From contig CAYVMO010000009.1 in the NCBI GenBank assembly GCA_964452645.1, positions 1 to 64,000 on the forward strand: 64,000 nucleotides of DNA, read 5' to 3'. The notes beneath the pieces are model-generated. The model was not told the origin of the DNA and ran no database searches. It worked only from the letters and a program-made list of their open reading frames with translations. Below are positions 18,637 through 26,979 of the stretch, piece by piece. Position numbers and translations under genes: made by a program. Numbering within the stretch: position 1 is the first letter of the stretch; each line of letters begins with the position of its first letter. Origin of the DNA: CAYXTW01 sp964452645. Lineage in GTDB: Bacteria; Zixibacteria; MSB-5A5; GN15; PGXB01.

Positions 18637-19011
18637 ATGGAATATTTGTCACTGCCGTTTTCTCTGGACAAAGGATATTTGAAAAAGGTCGACCTTTATG
18701 ATTCTATTGCCAATTCGGTCGGCTTGATTTTAAGCACGCGTATCGGCTCTATTCCTTTTGAGCCCGGCTATGGATGTGAAATCTGGGAGAAGGAATTCTC
18801 GGATATGCAATCCACCAATCGGGGGGATATCAGAGCCGGCGTCCGTAATGCCATCGGCAAATATGAAAAACGTCTGCATCATGTTTCCGTATCCATGGAG
18901 AATGTGGAGGTCAGATCGGGGCGCCCCTTGGGAATTGTGATTAAAGTCAGCGGTAAGTTCGACGAAGACGGCAAAGAAAAAAGATTTGAGGAAACATTTA
19001 CGACCGGTTAG
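18637..19011 (+). CDS. tssE: T6SS baseplate protein TssE (gp25-like)
   Basis: A 124-residue GPW/gp25 family protein. 'SLDKGYLKKVDLYDSIANSV', 'STRIGSIPFEPGYGCEIW' and a final beta hairpin match TssE, the baseplate wedge that starts sheath polymerisation. It begins three bases after the vgrG stop without a strong ribosome binding site, so it is probably translated by coupling. Confidence 0.85.
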   Translation: MEYLSLPFSLDKGYLKKVDLYDSIANSVGLILSTRIGSIPFEPGYGCEIWEKEFSDMQSTNRGDIRAGVRNAIGKYEKRLHHVSVSMENVEVRSGRPLGIVIKVSGKFDEDGKEKRFEETFTTG

Positions 19012-19033
19012 AAATTGATATTGACGGAGATAT

Positions 19034-20704
19034 ATGAAAACCGATAGATCCAGAACCAGGGAAGAGACTTTTGCTGAGATGCACAGGGAATTGCGGGCAT
19101 GGAATCCGGAGATTCCGGAATCGCCGGATCGCCTTGACCCGATTTTAAAACTTCTTTTGCAGCTCTACGCCAGCCAGCTTTCGAAGATTGATGGCCGAGT
19201 CGATCAGGTATGGGATATTGCCCGGAATTCATTGATAAAATCATTATGTCCCGAGAGTAAAAGATGGCCGGTTCCGGCCTATACCGTTATGCATTGCCAG
19301 CCGACCGATTCGGCCGTGGAAATCGATCAGCATTTAAGGTTTTTTCATAAGGAAAAAAGGGAGGGTGGCCACACATTTTTCTTCTCCCCATACCGGAATG
19401 AAAAACTGATTGCAGCCGAAATAAAGCGAATTTTTCTCCGAAGCGGCAGAACACTAATAGATTTTTCTCCTATATCGGAGGGGGACATTTCATCGATTAC
19501 CAGAACCAAGGTTCCGGTCGGGTCGACGACAGCGACCCATATTTATATAGCCATAGATTATACCGGCTCATCCACTGATTTTGAAAATGTTTCACTGTTT
19601 TTAAAGGGCAAATCCGACACCCTGAAGCAGTTGCGGTGGGGCTACTGGTACCCGGGCGGCAATGACGGCCGGTATAATGAAGATTCAGGTTTTTGCCCCG
19701 GTTTGTCATGTAGTATTGAGCAGCTATTTTCCACCGGTAATAAGATTGTTGATTGGGGCGGTCTGCGAACCAGCAGAAATCTCTTTCGAACGCTTGAAGA
19801 TTCATTTGTCGTATTTCCGCGAGAATTCGTTACCGCCTGGGAGATGGGTCCCCCGGGTGAGGAACTCGATCGGCTGATTGAAAGTAATGATGTTATTCCG
19901 CCGGAAGAAGGCGAGAATTTTTACTGGCTCAAGATTGTTCTCCCCGAAGGCGGCGATAAAACCGGCCTGCATTCCGGCTTTGAAATGTATTTCAATTGTT
20001 TCGTGGCGGTCAACAAAAATGAACTGGTTCTTTTCAAGCATACCGGCGGCAATCGCCTGGTTGAAATTGAACTGCCCGAGAATATTTCCAATATCCTGGA
20101 AATCACTAATGTGGTTGACTCCAACGGCCGTTCTTACGTGGCTCAGCATGAGGCCAGCGGCGATCCGGCGCAGCGCTTTTATTCTCTTGAGGAACGCGGT
20201 AACAAACTGGTCTTATGGTTCGATCTTTCCCCGGGCATCGAATTCCCCCCGGATTCGATTACTCTTAATTATTCCGTCACGGCCGGGACCGATGCCAACG
20301 GTATCGAGGCCGGGGATATAAATGAATTATATGAGAGTCATCCGGGCATCCAATCCGCGAAGAATATTATCCCCACCACCGGTGCAATTCCGGCCAAAAC
20401 CGAGCAGCAGGTTATGGCTGAGGTCTCGGCCAGGTTGCGCAACCGCGACCGGGCTTTGACGTTTTATGAGATTTCAAGCTGGGCGATGACATTCGATCCC
20501 CGTATCAAAAATGCCGAATGCTCCAATGGCGTGGAGCGCTCGGAACGCGGGGTCAGGCGCTGTATAATTGTGAAAATATCCATAAAGGCCCAGGATTTTT
20601 ATTCGGATGACGAAATTTCGCTGCTGAGGACGCGGCTCAATAGCTTTTTAAAATCCCGTTCCCCGGTCAATACCTTTTTCCGGATTGAAATTAAGAAAGT
20701 GTGA
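19034..20704 (+). CDS. tssF: T6SS baseplate protein TssF
   Basis: A 556-residue protein of the expected size, placed between tssE and tssG as in most T6SS clusters. The N-terminal 'HRELRAWNPEIPESPDRLDP' region and a 'HCQPTDSAVEID' strand fit the TssF/gp6-like wedge protein. The C-terminus contains a gp47/baseplate J-like section ('QVMAEVSARLRNRDRALTFY'). ATG at 19034 has ACGGAGAT upstream. The stop overlaps the start of tssG (TGATG). Confidence 0.8.
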   Translation: MKTDRSRTREETFAEMHRELRAWNPEIPESPDRLDPILKLLLQLYASQLSKIDGRVDQVWDIARNSLIKSLCPESKRWPVPAYTVMHCQPTDSAVEIDQHLRFFHKEKREGGHTFFFSPYRNEKLIAAEIKRIFLRSGRTLIDFSPISEGDISSITRTKVPVGSTTATHIYIAIDYTGSSTDFENVSLFLKGKSDTLKQLRWGYWYPGGNDGRYNEDSGFCPGLSCSIEQLFSTGNKIVDWGGLRTSRNLFRTLEDSFVVFPREFVTAWEMGPPGEELDRLIESNDVIPPEEGENFYWLKIVLPEGGDKTGLHSGFEMYFNCFVAVNKNELVLFKHTGGNRLVEIELPENISNILEITNVVDSNGRSYVAQHEASGDPAQRFYSLEERGNKLVLWFDLSPGIEFPPDSITLNYSVTAGTDANGIEAGDINELYESHPGIQSAKNIIPTTGAIPAKTEQQVMAEVSARLRNRDRALTFYEISSWAMTFDPRIKNAECSNGVERSERGVRRCIIVKISIKAQDFYSDDEISLLRTRLNSFLKSRSPVNTFFRIEIKKV

Positions 20705-21615
20705 TGGACACGCAAACCCACATTATGCCCGATTTCTGCAGTCGGCGGTATCCTTTTCATTATACGACCGCTCTAAATATCCTGCGGAAAATGGATATCG
20801 ATGTGCATCGGATTAATATCCTCGCCGATGGCGAATATGAAAACTATAAGGGTGAAATAAGGGAACAAGATCCGCCGCCCGGGACGGAAATTACCTCACG
20901 GACAACTGTAACTCTGAAAGTAGGTTTTCCCAGTCCGGTCGATTATTTACCATACCAATTTTTCTATGGTTTGTCGGGGACGCGGCAGTCGGATAGAAGT
21001 TGGGAAGAGCGTGCCCGCCAACTTATGGCGCCCTTTGACGCCGCCATTATTCGACACGATGCTGATGCCCGCTATCAGATATTGAAGTATGACGGCGGTA
21101 TAGTCGAGAGGGAATTCCTCCTGCGCGTTTTGGCTTTGTATGGCTTTGATTTTCAAAATAATATCAGGAAAATCAGCGAGATTATTTTTCTGTTTGCGAT
21201 TTTGCCGTCATTTTACCATTGGTCGGGGAACCCAATTTTGGTCGAAAAAATTCTGCAGTTCTTTTTTAAGTACCAGTTTAATATTGTCGAAAGCAGCAGT
21301 TCCAGGTACGAAATACCGGAATCGATACAATATCGACTCGGTTCGAAATCAGGTCGGCTCGGACTAGAGACCATTATCGGCCGTTCATTCACCGAGCAGG
21401 ATTCGTGCTACGACGTTGTCGTAAGCGGGGTCGAGCCCGGCGAGGTGGCTGATCTTCTGCCCGATAAGGCTTTTCGAAGAAAACTGGACTGGCTGCTGGG
21501 CTTTTGTATGCCCGGAAATATGGAATTCAAGATAAAAATAAAAGTAAAACCGAAAAGAACGCGGGTCGGACGCGACAATAAAAGATGTTATCTGGGGTAT
21601 TCATCATTTATCTGA
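20704..21615 (+). CDS. tssG: T6SS baseplate protein TssG with N-terminal PASTA-like domain
   Basis: Residues from about 85 onward ('PYQFFYGLSGTRQSDRSW' and the later 'IGRSFTEQDSCYDVVV' segment) fit TssG, partner of TssF in the baseplate wedge. Residues about 15-78 resemble a PASTA domain: a helix, then 'GEIREQDPPPGTEI' and the final strand 'TTVTLKVG', matching the G-x-V-x-x-Q-x-P-x-x-G signature. The start is ATG at 20704 (GTG at 20701 is possible) and overlaps the tssF stop, implying translational coupling. PASTA domains usually bind wall muropeptides; why a cytoplasmic baseplate protein has one is unclear. Confidence 0.75.
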   Translation: MDTQTHIMPDFCSRRYPFHYTTALNILRKMDIDVHRINILADGEYENYKGEIREQDPPPGTEITSRTTVTLKVGFPSPVDYLPYQFFYGLSGTRQSDRSWEERARQLMAPFDAAIIRHDADARYQILKYDGGIVEREFLLRVLALYGFDFQNNIRKISEIIFLFAILPSFYHWSGNPILVEKILQFFFKYQFNIVESSSSRYEIPESIQYRLGSKSGRLGLETIIGRSFTEQDSCYDVVVSGVEPGEVADLLPDKAFRRKLDWLLGFCMPGNMEFKIKIKVKPKRTRVGRDNKRCYLGYSSFI

Positions 21616-21713
21616 GAAAGGTTGTCATCGCCATGAGCGGTGATGAAATTTTTATAAACTTGACTTTAATGTTTCGAAATTGTAAATTTTCAGATTGTAT
21701 TTGAGGCCAGGAT

Positions 21714-23162
21714 ATGAGTGAGTTGGATTTATATTCCGTTAACTGGCAGGATGGGATGCTGATTACGCAATCTCATCTTAAAGACCAGGAAAAATATTTC
21801 GTAGAATTGGCGCGCTGGTACGCTCTTAGTGCCGGTGACAATTACGGCTTAATAAGAAAGTCGTTTTCGGGCAAGCCGGCCCTGACTCTGAATAATAGTG
21901 TCAGCGGAAATCGCCTGAGAGTTGAAGTTGTCCGATGCCAGGCGATTACTCCTGATGGAAGCTATATTGAGATTAATGAAGCGACCGGAGATGTTGTCCG
22001 CGCCGAATCCGAAATAAGCGAAACAACCATACCGGTATACATTGGCGCCGATAATTCCGCAAAAAAATTGGTCGGCGATCCCGATCCGGCCGAAGATGTC
22101 CCTCGCGTGCCCTACCGTATCAGCAATTATTCGGTCCATCTCGGCCAGCCGCCCAATCTGCCCGAGGGTCAATTTGTCCAGGTTGCCAGACTGAGTATAA
22201 GCGGCAACGAAGTCGGCTATGCCGATGATTATTACCCGCCCTGCCTATCCTTAAACGCCGATGAACGACTGGCGTTGAAATCGACCGATTTCCGCGATCG
22301 GATGGAAAGTCTCTTAAAGCTTTCGTCGCGGGCCTATATGGCCGTGACTGCTTCCGGCGCCCTGTCCGGAGCTTCAACCAAACTTCAAGTTGCATTTCAG
22401 GATACGGTTCATCTGATGATGTATAATATCGCTTCCAACCTCGATGAATTCGTCGTCGGGCGTAACTCGATGCATCCCCTGAAAATGATCGTCCAGTTCA
22501 AAAAACTGTTCCGAACCGTATCAAGTCTGCTGAATTTGCAGCCCGGTTTAAAAGATTACATGAATGAAAAATATTTCAGCCGAGACCTGGGGACCGAGAT
22601 TGACCAGTTTTTATCATCGATTGACGCTTTTCTGCTGACGGAATATGATCATCGCGATCTCGGCGGGCAAATTCGTTCGATCGAAGAAATTTTTAATAAT
22701 CTCCGCGGCATGCTTGGTTTCCTGGCGCAGACCAAACCGGATGAATTGGGCGAACAGGCGGTTGCCACCGAAACCCTTACCTATGCCGGCAAGACATATC
22801 GTAATGTCGTGTACGGTGCCACTAAGCTGGAGCAGGTGGGCGAGTTAAGTTATCTGTCGATAAATGTCACGGAACCGCGGCCGATTGCCGATATTGTGTC
22901 GCTTATCTCGAAAGACCTGTTTTCCGATTCCGAGTGGCGGAATATGCAGGTGCGATTGGGCATTAATGATGCTCGCGGTCTTGGTGAGACCGATCCGGTC
23001 GATGTTGACGTTGTCACCTTCGGTAACAAGGTTGCATTGCATCCCCGGGATATGTTAAAATCGTCTTCGGTAAGGCAACTGACGATGATTTTCCGCGGGG
23101 CCGGCGATGCCCGTAAATTCGCCGAATTGGGTAAAATGGACTTAATAATATATGTTGTCTAA
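21714..23162 (+). CDS. tssK: T6SS baseplate-membrane connector TssK
   Basis: A 482-residue protein with the TssK N-terminal signature 'VNWQDGMLITQSHLKDQE' (compare W-x-x-GM-L-x-x-QH-x-Q). The middle is helical ('DYMNEKYFSRDLGTEIDQFL' region) and the C-terminal beta head is the part that contacts TssL and TssM. It links the baseplate to the inner-membrane complex. It lies 98 bases after tssG and 17 before tssL. Confidence 0.82.
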   Translation: MSELDLYSVNWQDGMLITQSHLKDQEKYFVELARWYALSAGDNYGLIRKSFSGKPALTLNNSVSGNRLRVEVVRCQAITPDGSYIEINEATGDVVRAESEISETTIPVYIGADNSAKKLVGDPDPAEDVPRVPYRISNYSVHLGQPPNLPEGQFVQVARLSISGNEVGYADDYYPPCLSLNADERLALKSTDFRDRMESLLKLSSRAYMAVTASGALSGASTKLQVAFQDTVHLMMYNIASNLDEFVVGRNSMHPLKMIVQFKKLFRTVSSLLNLQPGLKDYMNEKYFSRDLGTEIDQFLSSIDAFLLTEYDHRDLGGQIRSIEEIFNNLRGMLGFLAQTKPDELGEQAVATETLTYAGKTYRNVVYGATKLEQVGELSYLSINVTEPRPIADIVSLISKDLFSDSEWRNMQVRLGINDARGLGETDPVDVDVVTFGNKVALHPRDMLKSSSVRQLTMIFRGAGDARKFAELGKMDLIIYVV

Positions 23163-23179
23163 TTTCCGGGTTCCATAAA

Positions 23180-24109
23180 ATGGGCGTAAGCATTGAATCA
23201 TATATAGATGATCTCTTTAATTATTTCGGCCAATACGAAGCGAGATATTCCGAATTCCAGTCGCAGGCCTTTTTTCAGACTTATAACGGGATATATGCCG
23301 TTTTTCAGGCATTGCAGAAGCAGCGCGATAAGGCTGTCGAAATCGACCAGTACTTTCTTGAGAAAATAAAACAAACGCCGCTGACCAGCTCCGACCTGCG
23401 CCAGTTGACGATCCAGGTTCTGATAACTTTTTTTGAATCGGAAGCTGATATCGACGGACAATCGAATCATGCTTATCTGTACTGCCGTGAAATGCGGCCG
23501 GCAAAACGGGATACCACTTTTTTTGAAGAGAGCTTAATCCCGCTTTTGATGGCTGAGGGAAGCCTGAATGAAAACCCGGATCTCCGTTCGTTCTTTTTAA
23601 AAGAAATTAGTCGCTATATAAATGCCTTTGGCAAGAGGGTGCAGGCCGATCTTTCTCCTGAAGCGTTTGCGGCTATGTCTGATCCGCTGAAAATTCTGGA
23701 GCTGTCCCGGCGCCGGGTTGCTCTCGGTAAGGAGCTTTTAAGTGATCGAAATTCGCTCGAATTTCATCTTCAGCGCGTGGGCGCTCTGGAAAGACTCAGC
23801 CATAAAAGCAACACTTTCGATTATTTCCTTAACCAGTGGAATTACCTGATAAAAACCAACTTTTGGGCCAATGTAAAACGAACTTCAAGTACTGTCTGGG
23901 AAAAATTCAAAGGACTGTTTTCCAGTTTCAGATTTTTCCGTCTGGCCCTGACACAGCGCAATCCCGCCTATCTGTTTTATAGCCTGATTATCATTTTGTT
24001 TATACTGCTGGCGATATACGTGCCCCTGAAATGGCAAAGCTATGCGAATAATAAACTGGATAGTTTTAACGAGCGGGCGATAAAAACGCAAAATGAAATC
24101 AGTAAATAG
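23180..24109 (+). CDS. tssL: T6SS inner-membrane protein TssL (DotU-like)
   Basis: A 309-residue protein with a helical cytoplasmic part and a single C-terminal membrane helix at about 265-286, followed by a 23-residue periplasmic tail. This tail-anchored layout is that of TssL/DotU, which recruits the baseplate through TssK. It is followed 25 bases later by the TssM-like gene, the usual partner. The sequence is divergent, so the call rests on topology, size and gene order. Confidence 0.65.
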   Translation: MGVSIESYIDDLFNYFGQYEARYSEFQSQAFFQTYNGIYAVFQALQKQRDKAVEIDQYFLEKIKQTPLTSSDLRQLTIQVLITFFESEADIDGQSNHAYLYCREMRPAKRDTTFFEESLIPLLMAEGSLNENPDLRSFFLKEISRYINAFGKRVQADLSPEAFAAMSDPLKILELSRRRVALGKELLSDRNSLEFHLQRVGALERLSHKSNTFDYFLNQWNYLIKTNFWANVKRTSSTVWEKFKGLFSSFRFFRLALTQRNPAYLFYSLIIILFILLAIYVPLKWQSYANNKLDSFNERAIKTQNEISK

Positions 24110-24134
24110 GCGGCATTGTTGAAATAAGGCTCTT

Positions 24135-26348
24135 ATGGGAATAGGAAAAATATTCAAAGTTTTTAAGAAGGCCTCCAAAGCGGTCCCCAAGAAAAAGGGG
24201 GGCAAGGGCGAAGAGGGTAAACCGGCCTGGCCGCCGGGAATTAAAGTCGGTCTGTTCGGACATGATAATTCGGGGAAAACGGTTTATTATACAGTTCTCA
24301 ATGAAGAATGTAAAATCTCTAAAGAACTTCAGATATCGGTTACCGATAATGCCACCGCTAATGAGTTTCTCATGAACTACCGAGCCCTTTGGGGTCTCGG
24401 TATGGCGCAGAGCTCGGGGACTATGGTCGATCTGAAAGGTGAAAAGAAGTTCCCCAAACCGACCGACAGCGGCAAGATTCTCCAGTTCACCGCTATTCTG
24501 GATCAAAGTAAAAAGTTACCCATTGTTGCCTATGATTATGACGGCAAGGCCGTCTCTATTTCGGAAGCCAGTGAGTTGAGCGCCAAAGTTTTTGAATATA
24601 TGAGTGCCTGCGACGGCATCCTCTTTTTCTTTGATCCCAAGGTCCTGGCCGCCGAGCTTCAAACCCAGGCACATGTCGCTTCGTATGTGAATATGCTGGA
24701 ACGTTTGGCGCCGCTTAGTTCCCGATTGCCGATTCCGATCGGGCTTGTCATAACCAAGGCCGATGTTCTACCTGGATTTACCGGCGAAAATCAAACGGTT
24801 CTTATCAGCGCAAACGAAGAACAATTTGTTTCCCAAGAATACGATCAGTTTCTGGAGAAAATATTAAGCGCCAATAGAATTCTATCCAATTCCACCTGGG
24901 CCGGAACGATCAGGAATATTATGGTCAGGCTCCGTGAGTTTTTGCGGATTGTTATCGGCCGGACTCTTGATTTTCAGGTCTTTTTTGTCTCCAACACGGG
25001 GGATAAACCGGAGAAGATCGGAACCGATGTAGGACGATCTATCTATGCTCCGCCGCAAAAAATGAGGCCGTCCGGCGTCAGAGAACCTTTTTATTGGCTG
25101 CTGAAGTCAATTGTCAGGAGCCGGCGAATATCGAAATTCAGAAAACTGGCCAAATATGTTGCTGTCCTCAGTCTCATCTGGATCGTCTTATTTTCTTTAC
25201 CGTTTTTGCTGCATTTTAAGTACTTCTTGCCGAGGGCTGCCTCGGTAGAGGAAAATATCCTTAAAAATTATAATGGCAATGCTCTGAACACGAGCAGTGC
25301 TGAACGCGATAGAATAAAAAGAGCTTATGCCGGATATGAAGGCAAATGGCTTATAAGAAATTTCTTCCCGAATTTCCTCATCCCGGCCGGGAAGATAAAA
25401 AGCGCTTATATGCACTTCGATGAGGGCAAGGCGGTCACAAAACTCGATGGACTGATAATGGAATTCGCCGGGATGCTGAGTGATTCGGCCAGATGGCCGG
25501 GTGTAAATCCAAGTAATGACAGTCTGGTTTTAAGTGAATCACACAAGGAGTTGATTGCCGAACTGAATAGATTAAAAGGTCAGGATGAAAGCTCGATTCT
25601 TTATGTCCGCGCCGGACGCGTTCTGAATTATTGGAATTTGTTAACCAAATATATTGTAAGTCGTAAGGATACAGTCGTGTCTGCGCAAATCGCGGAGCAG
25701 GTGAATTTCGATCAATCAGGCGGAAGAGAAATAGATAATGCGGAGAAGCAGCTCGGGGCAGCCCTTATAAAGGTCGCTAAGGCACGAGAAAAAGTAGTCG
25801 CGGTACGGGCCGATTCCAAAGCAGCTTTGGAAGAATTCGAGACGCTTAAGGACAGAATAAATGAAAATGATGATCCTGCTTTCCGATTCAAGACCGCCGT
25901 CCGCGAGCTGGAAAAAATCAAAGGGAAACTTAATCCGGCCACCGACGGATCACAGATAGCCATGATTAATCGCTACCTTGATGAAGTAAAAGAGTGGTCT
26001 AAAAGGCAAAAGTTTACTTACAAAATCGAGTCGGTTCCGGATAACGGTCATTTGCATATCGAAGTAACGAAGGACGGCGCCAATCCGACCTGGTCGGTGG
26101 AAACGCAGTTGTTTGAAGGTGATGAGGTCCAATTGGAATGGAAGCTCGGGGACGATATTTATATTGCCTTTGATGATTTGAAATTCGAATGCCAGTGGGG
26201 TAAAGTCTCCAGCGATAGGATTGCCCTGAACAAGGGCCAGTACACGCTTTTTGAGATGGAGGGCAACCTCACCTTTGAAAATATAGGCAAAACGATAACT
26301 ATAAGTTTTAAGCCAAGTTTAAAAGAAAAACTGCCGAAAATGGAATAA
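24135..26348 (+). CDS. Reduced TssM/IcmF-like membrane GTPase of the T6SS
   Basis: A 737-residue protein. The basic N-terminus is followed by a P-loop GTPase domain: G42-HDNSG-K48-T49 (G1), a DYDG motif (G3) and T207-K-A-D (G4). One membrane helix lies at about 341-362, and about 375 periplasmic residues follow, including a coiled-coil stretch around 535-590 and a C-terminal beta domain. Standard TssM is about 1100-1300 residues with two N-terminal membrane helices; this version lacks them and has a short periplasmic part. Position after tssL makes it the best TssM candidate. No TssJ lipoprotein gene is visible in the cluster. Confidence 0.65.
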   Translation: MGIGKIFKVFKKASKAVPKKKGGKGEEGKPAWPPGIKVGLFGHDNSGKTVYYTVLNEECKISKELQISVTDNATANEFLMNYRALWGLGMAQSSGTMVDLKGEKKFPKPTDSGKILQFTAILDQSKKLPIVAYDYDGKAVSISEASELSAKVFEYMSACDGILFFFDPKVLAAELQTQAHVASYVNMLERLAPLSSRLPIPIGLVITKADVLPGFTGENQTVLISANEEQFVSQEYDQFLEKILSANRILSNSTWAGTIRNIMVRLREFLRIVIGRTLDFQVFFVSNTGDKPEKIGTDVGRSIYAPPQKMRPSGVREPFYWLLKSIVRSRRISKFRKLAKYVAVLSLIWIVLFSLPFLLHFKYFLPRAASVEENILKNYNGNALNTSSAERDRIKRAYAGYEGKWLIRNFFPNFLIPAGKIKSAYMHFDEGKAVTKLDGLIMEFAGMLSDSARWPGVNPSNDSLVLSESHKELIAELNRLKGQDESSILYVRAGRVLNYWNLLTKYIVSRKDTVVSAQIAEQVNFDQSGGREIDNAEKQLGAALIKVAKAREKVVAVRADSKAALEEFETLKDRINENDDPAFRFKTAVRELEKIKGKLNPATDGSQIAMINRYLDEVKEWSKRQKFTYKIESVPDNGHLHIEVTKDGANPTWSVETQLFEGDEVQLEWKLGDDIYIAFDDLKFECQWGKVSSDRIALNKGQYTLFEMEGNLTFENIGKTITISFKPSLKEKLPKME

Positions 26349-26380
26349 AAGATTATATTCTCTAAGGAATGGAGAAAAAA

Positions 26381-26902
26381 GTGGACTATAAAAAATCATT
26401 GCTGGGAATATTAATAACCACGTTTATTTTCGTCCTTTTGTGCGTTCCCGTTTCTAAAGCCGGGAAGGTGCAGATTCCCGAAGGTACCGAAGTCAAGGTG
26501 AAATTCGATCCCTCCATGAATATCAGTTCCAAGAACTTACAGCCGGGAATACCGCTATTGATTTATCTCGCCGAACCGCTTGAAGTGGGGGGCAAGGTGA
26601 TAGTCGAAGAAGGCGCTATGGGAAAAGCCCAGGTTCTGGAAGTCAAACGAGCCTCCAAGCCGGGCAAACCCGGCTACCTGAAAGTGGGTTTTGTCAACAT
26701 AAAACCAAAGGGAGAATACACAACCACTGATGGATCTGACATCAAGATGAAAGGCGAGGTCGAAGTCAAAGGTAAGGGTAAAAAACTCTTATCATGGATT
26801 TTCATTTTCGGGCTATTTATCAAGGGCGGCGAAGCAAAGCTGCCGTCCGATGCCATATATACCATCTACACCGCCGAAACTGTTCGTCTGTCAAATGACT
26901 AG
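26381..26902 (+). CDS. Secreted hypothetical protein at the end of the T6SS operon
   Basis: About 173 residues with an N-terminal hydrophobic segment ending in 'SKAGK', consistent with a signal peptide or anchor. An ATG at 26369 is in frame but its AAGG lies only one base away; the GTG at 26381 has GGAG six bases upstream and is preferred. The mature part is beta-rich, with 'IPEGTEVKVKF' and 'LAEPLEVGGKVIVEEGA' strands. A second hydrophobic stretch lies near residue 140. It could replace an envelope component such as TssJ functionally, but nothing in the sequence proves that. Confidence 0.55.
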   Translation: MDYKKSLLGILITTFIFVLLCVPVSKAGKVQIPEGTEVKVKFDPSMNISSKNLQPGIPLLIYLAEPLEVGGKVIVEEGAMGKAQVLEVKRASKPGKPGYLKVGFVNIKPKGEYTTTDGSDIKMKGEVEVKGKGKKLLSWIFIFGLFIKGGEAKLPSDAIYTIYTAETVRLSND

Positions 26903-26930
26903 TATGCCATTGGCGGAATAGCACAAATTC

Positions 26931-26964
26931 AAATCGGGTTTCTTTTACGAAACCCGATTTTTTT
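26931..26964 (+). terminator. Rho-independent terminator of the T6SS operon
   Basis: A perfect 12-base stem (26931-26942 with 26949-26960) and TTTTAC loop, followed by T residues. A run of A upstream lets it also act on the minus strand, where the opposing operon ends at 26980. Confidence 0.88.
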
Positions 26965-26979
26965 AGACTTCAAAAATAA

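Noticed and set aside
2001..26902. Extracellular contractile injection system or prophage tail instead of T6SS
   Set aside because: The TssK, TssL and TssM-like genes and the absence of tail-fibre or capsid genes favour a T6SS.
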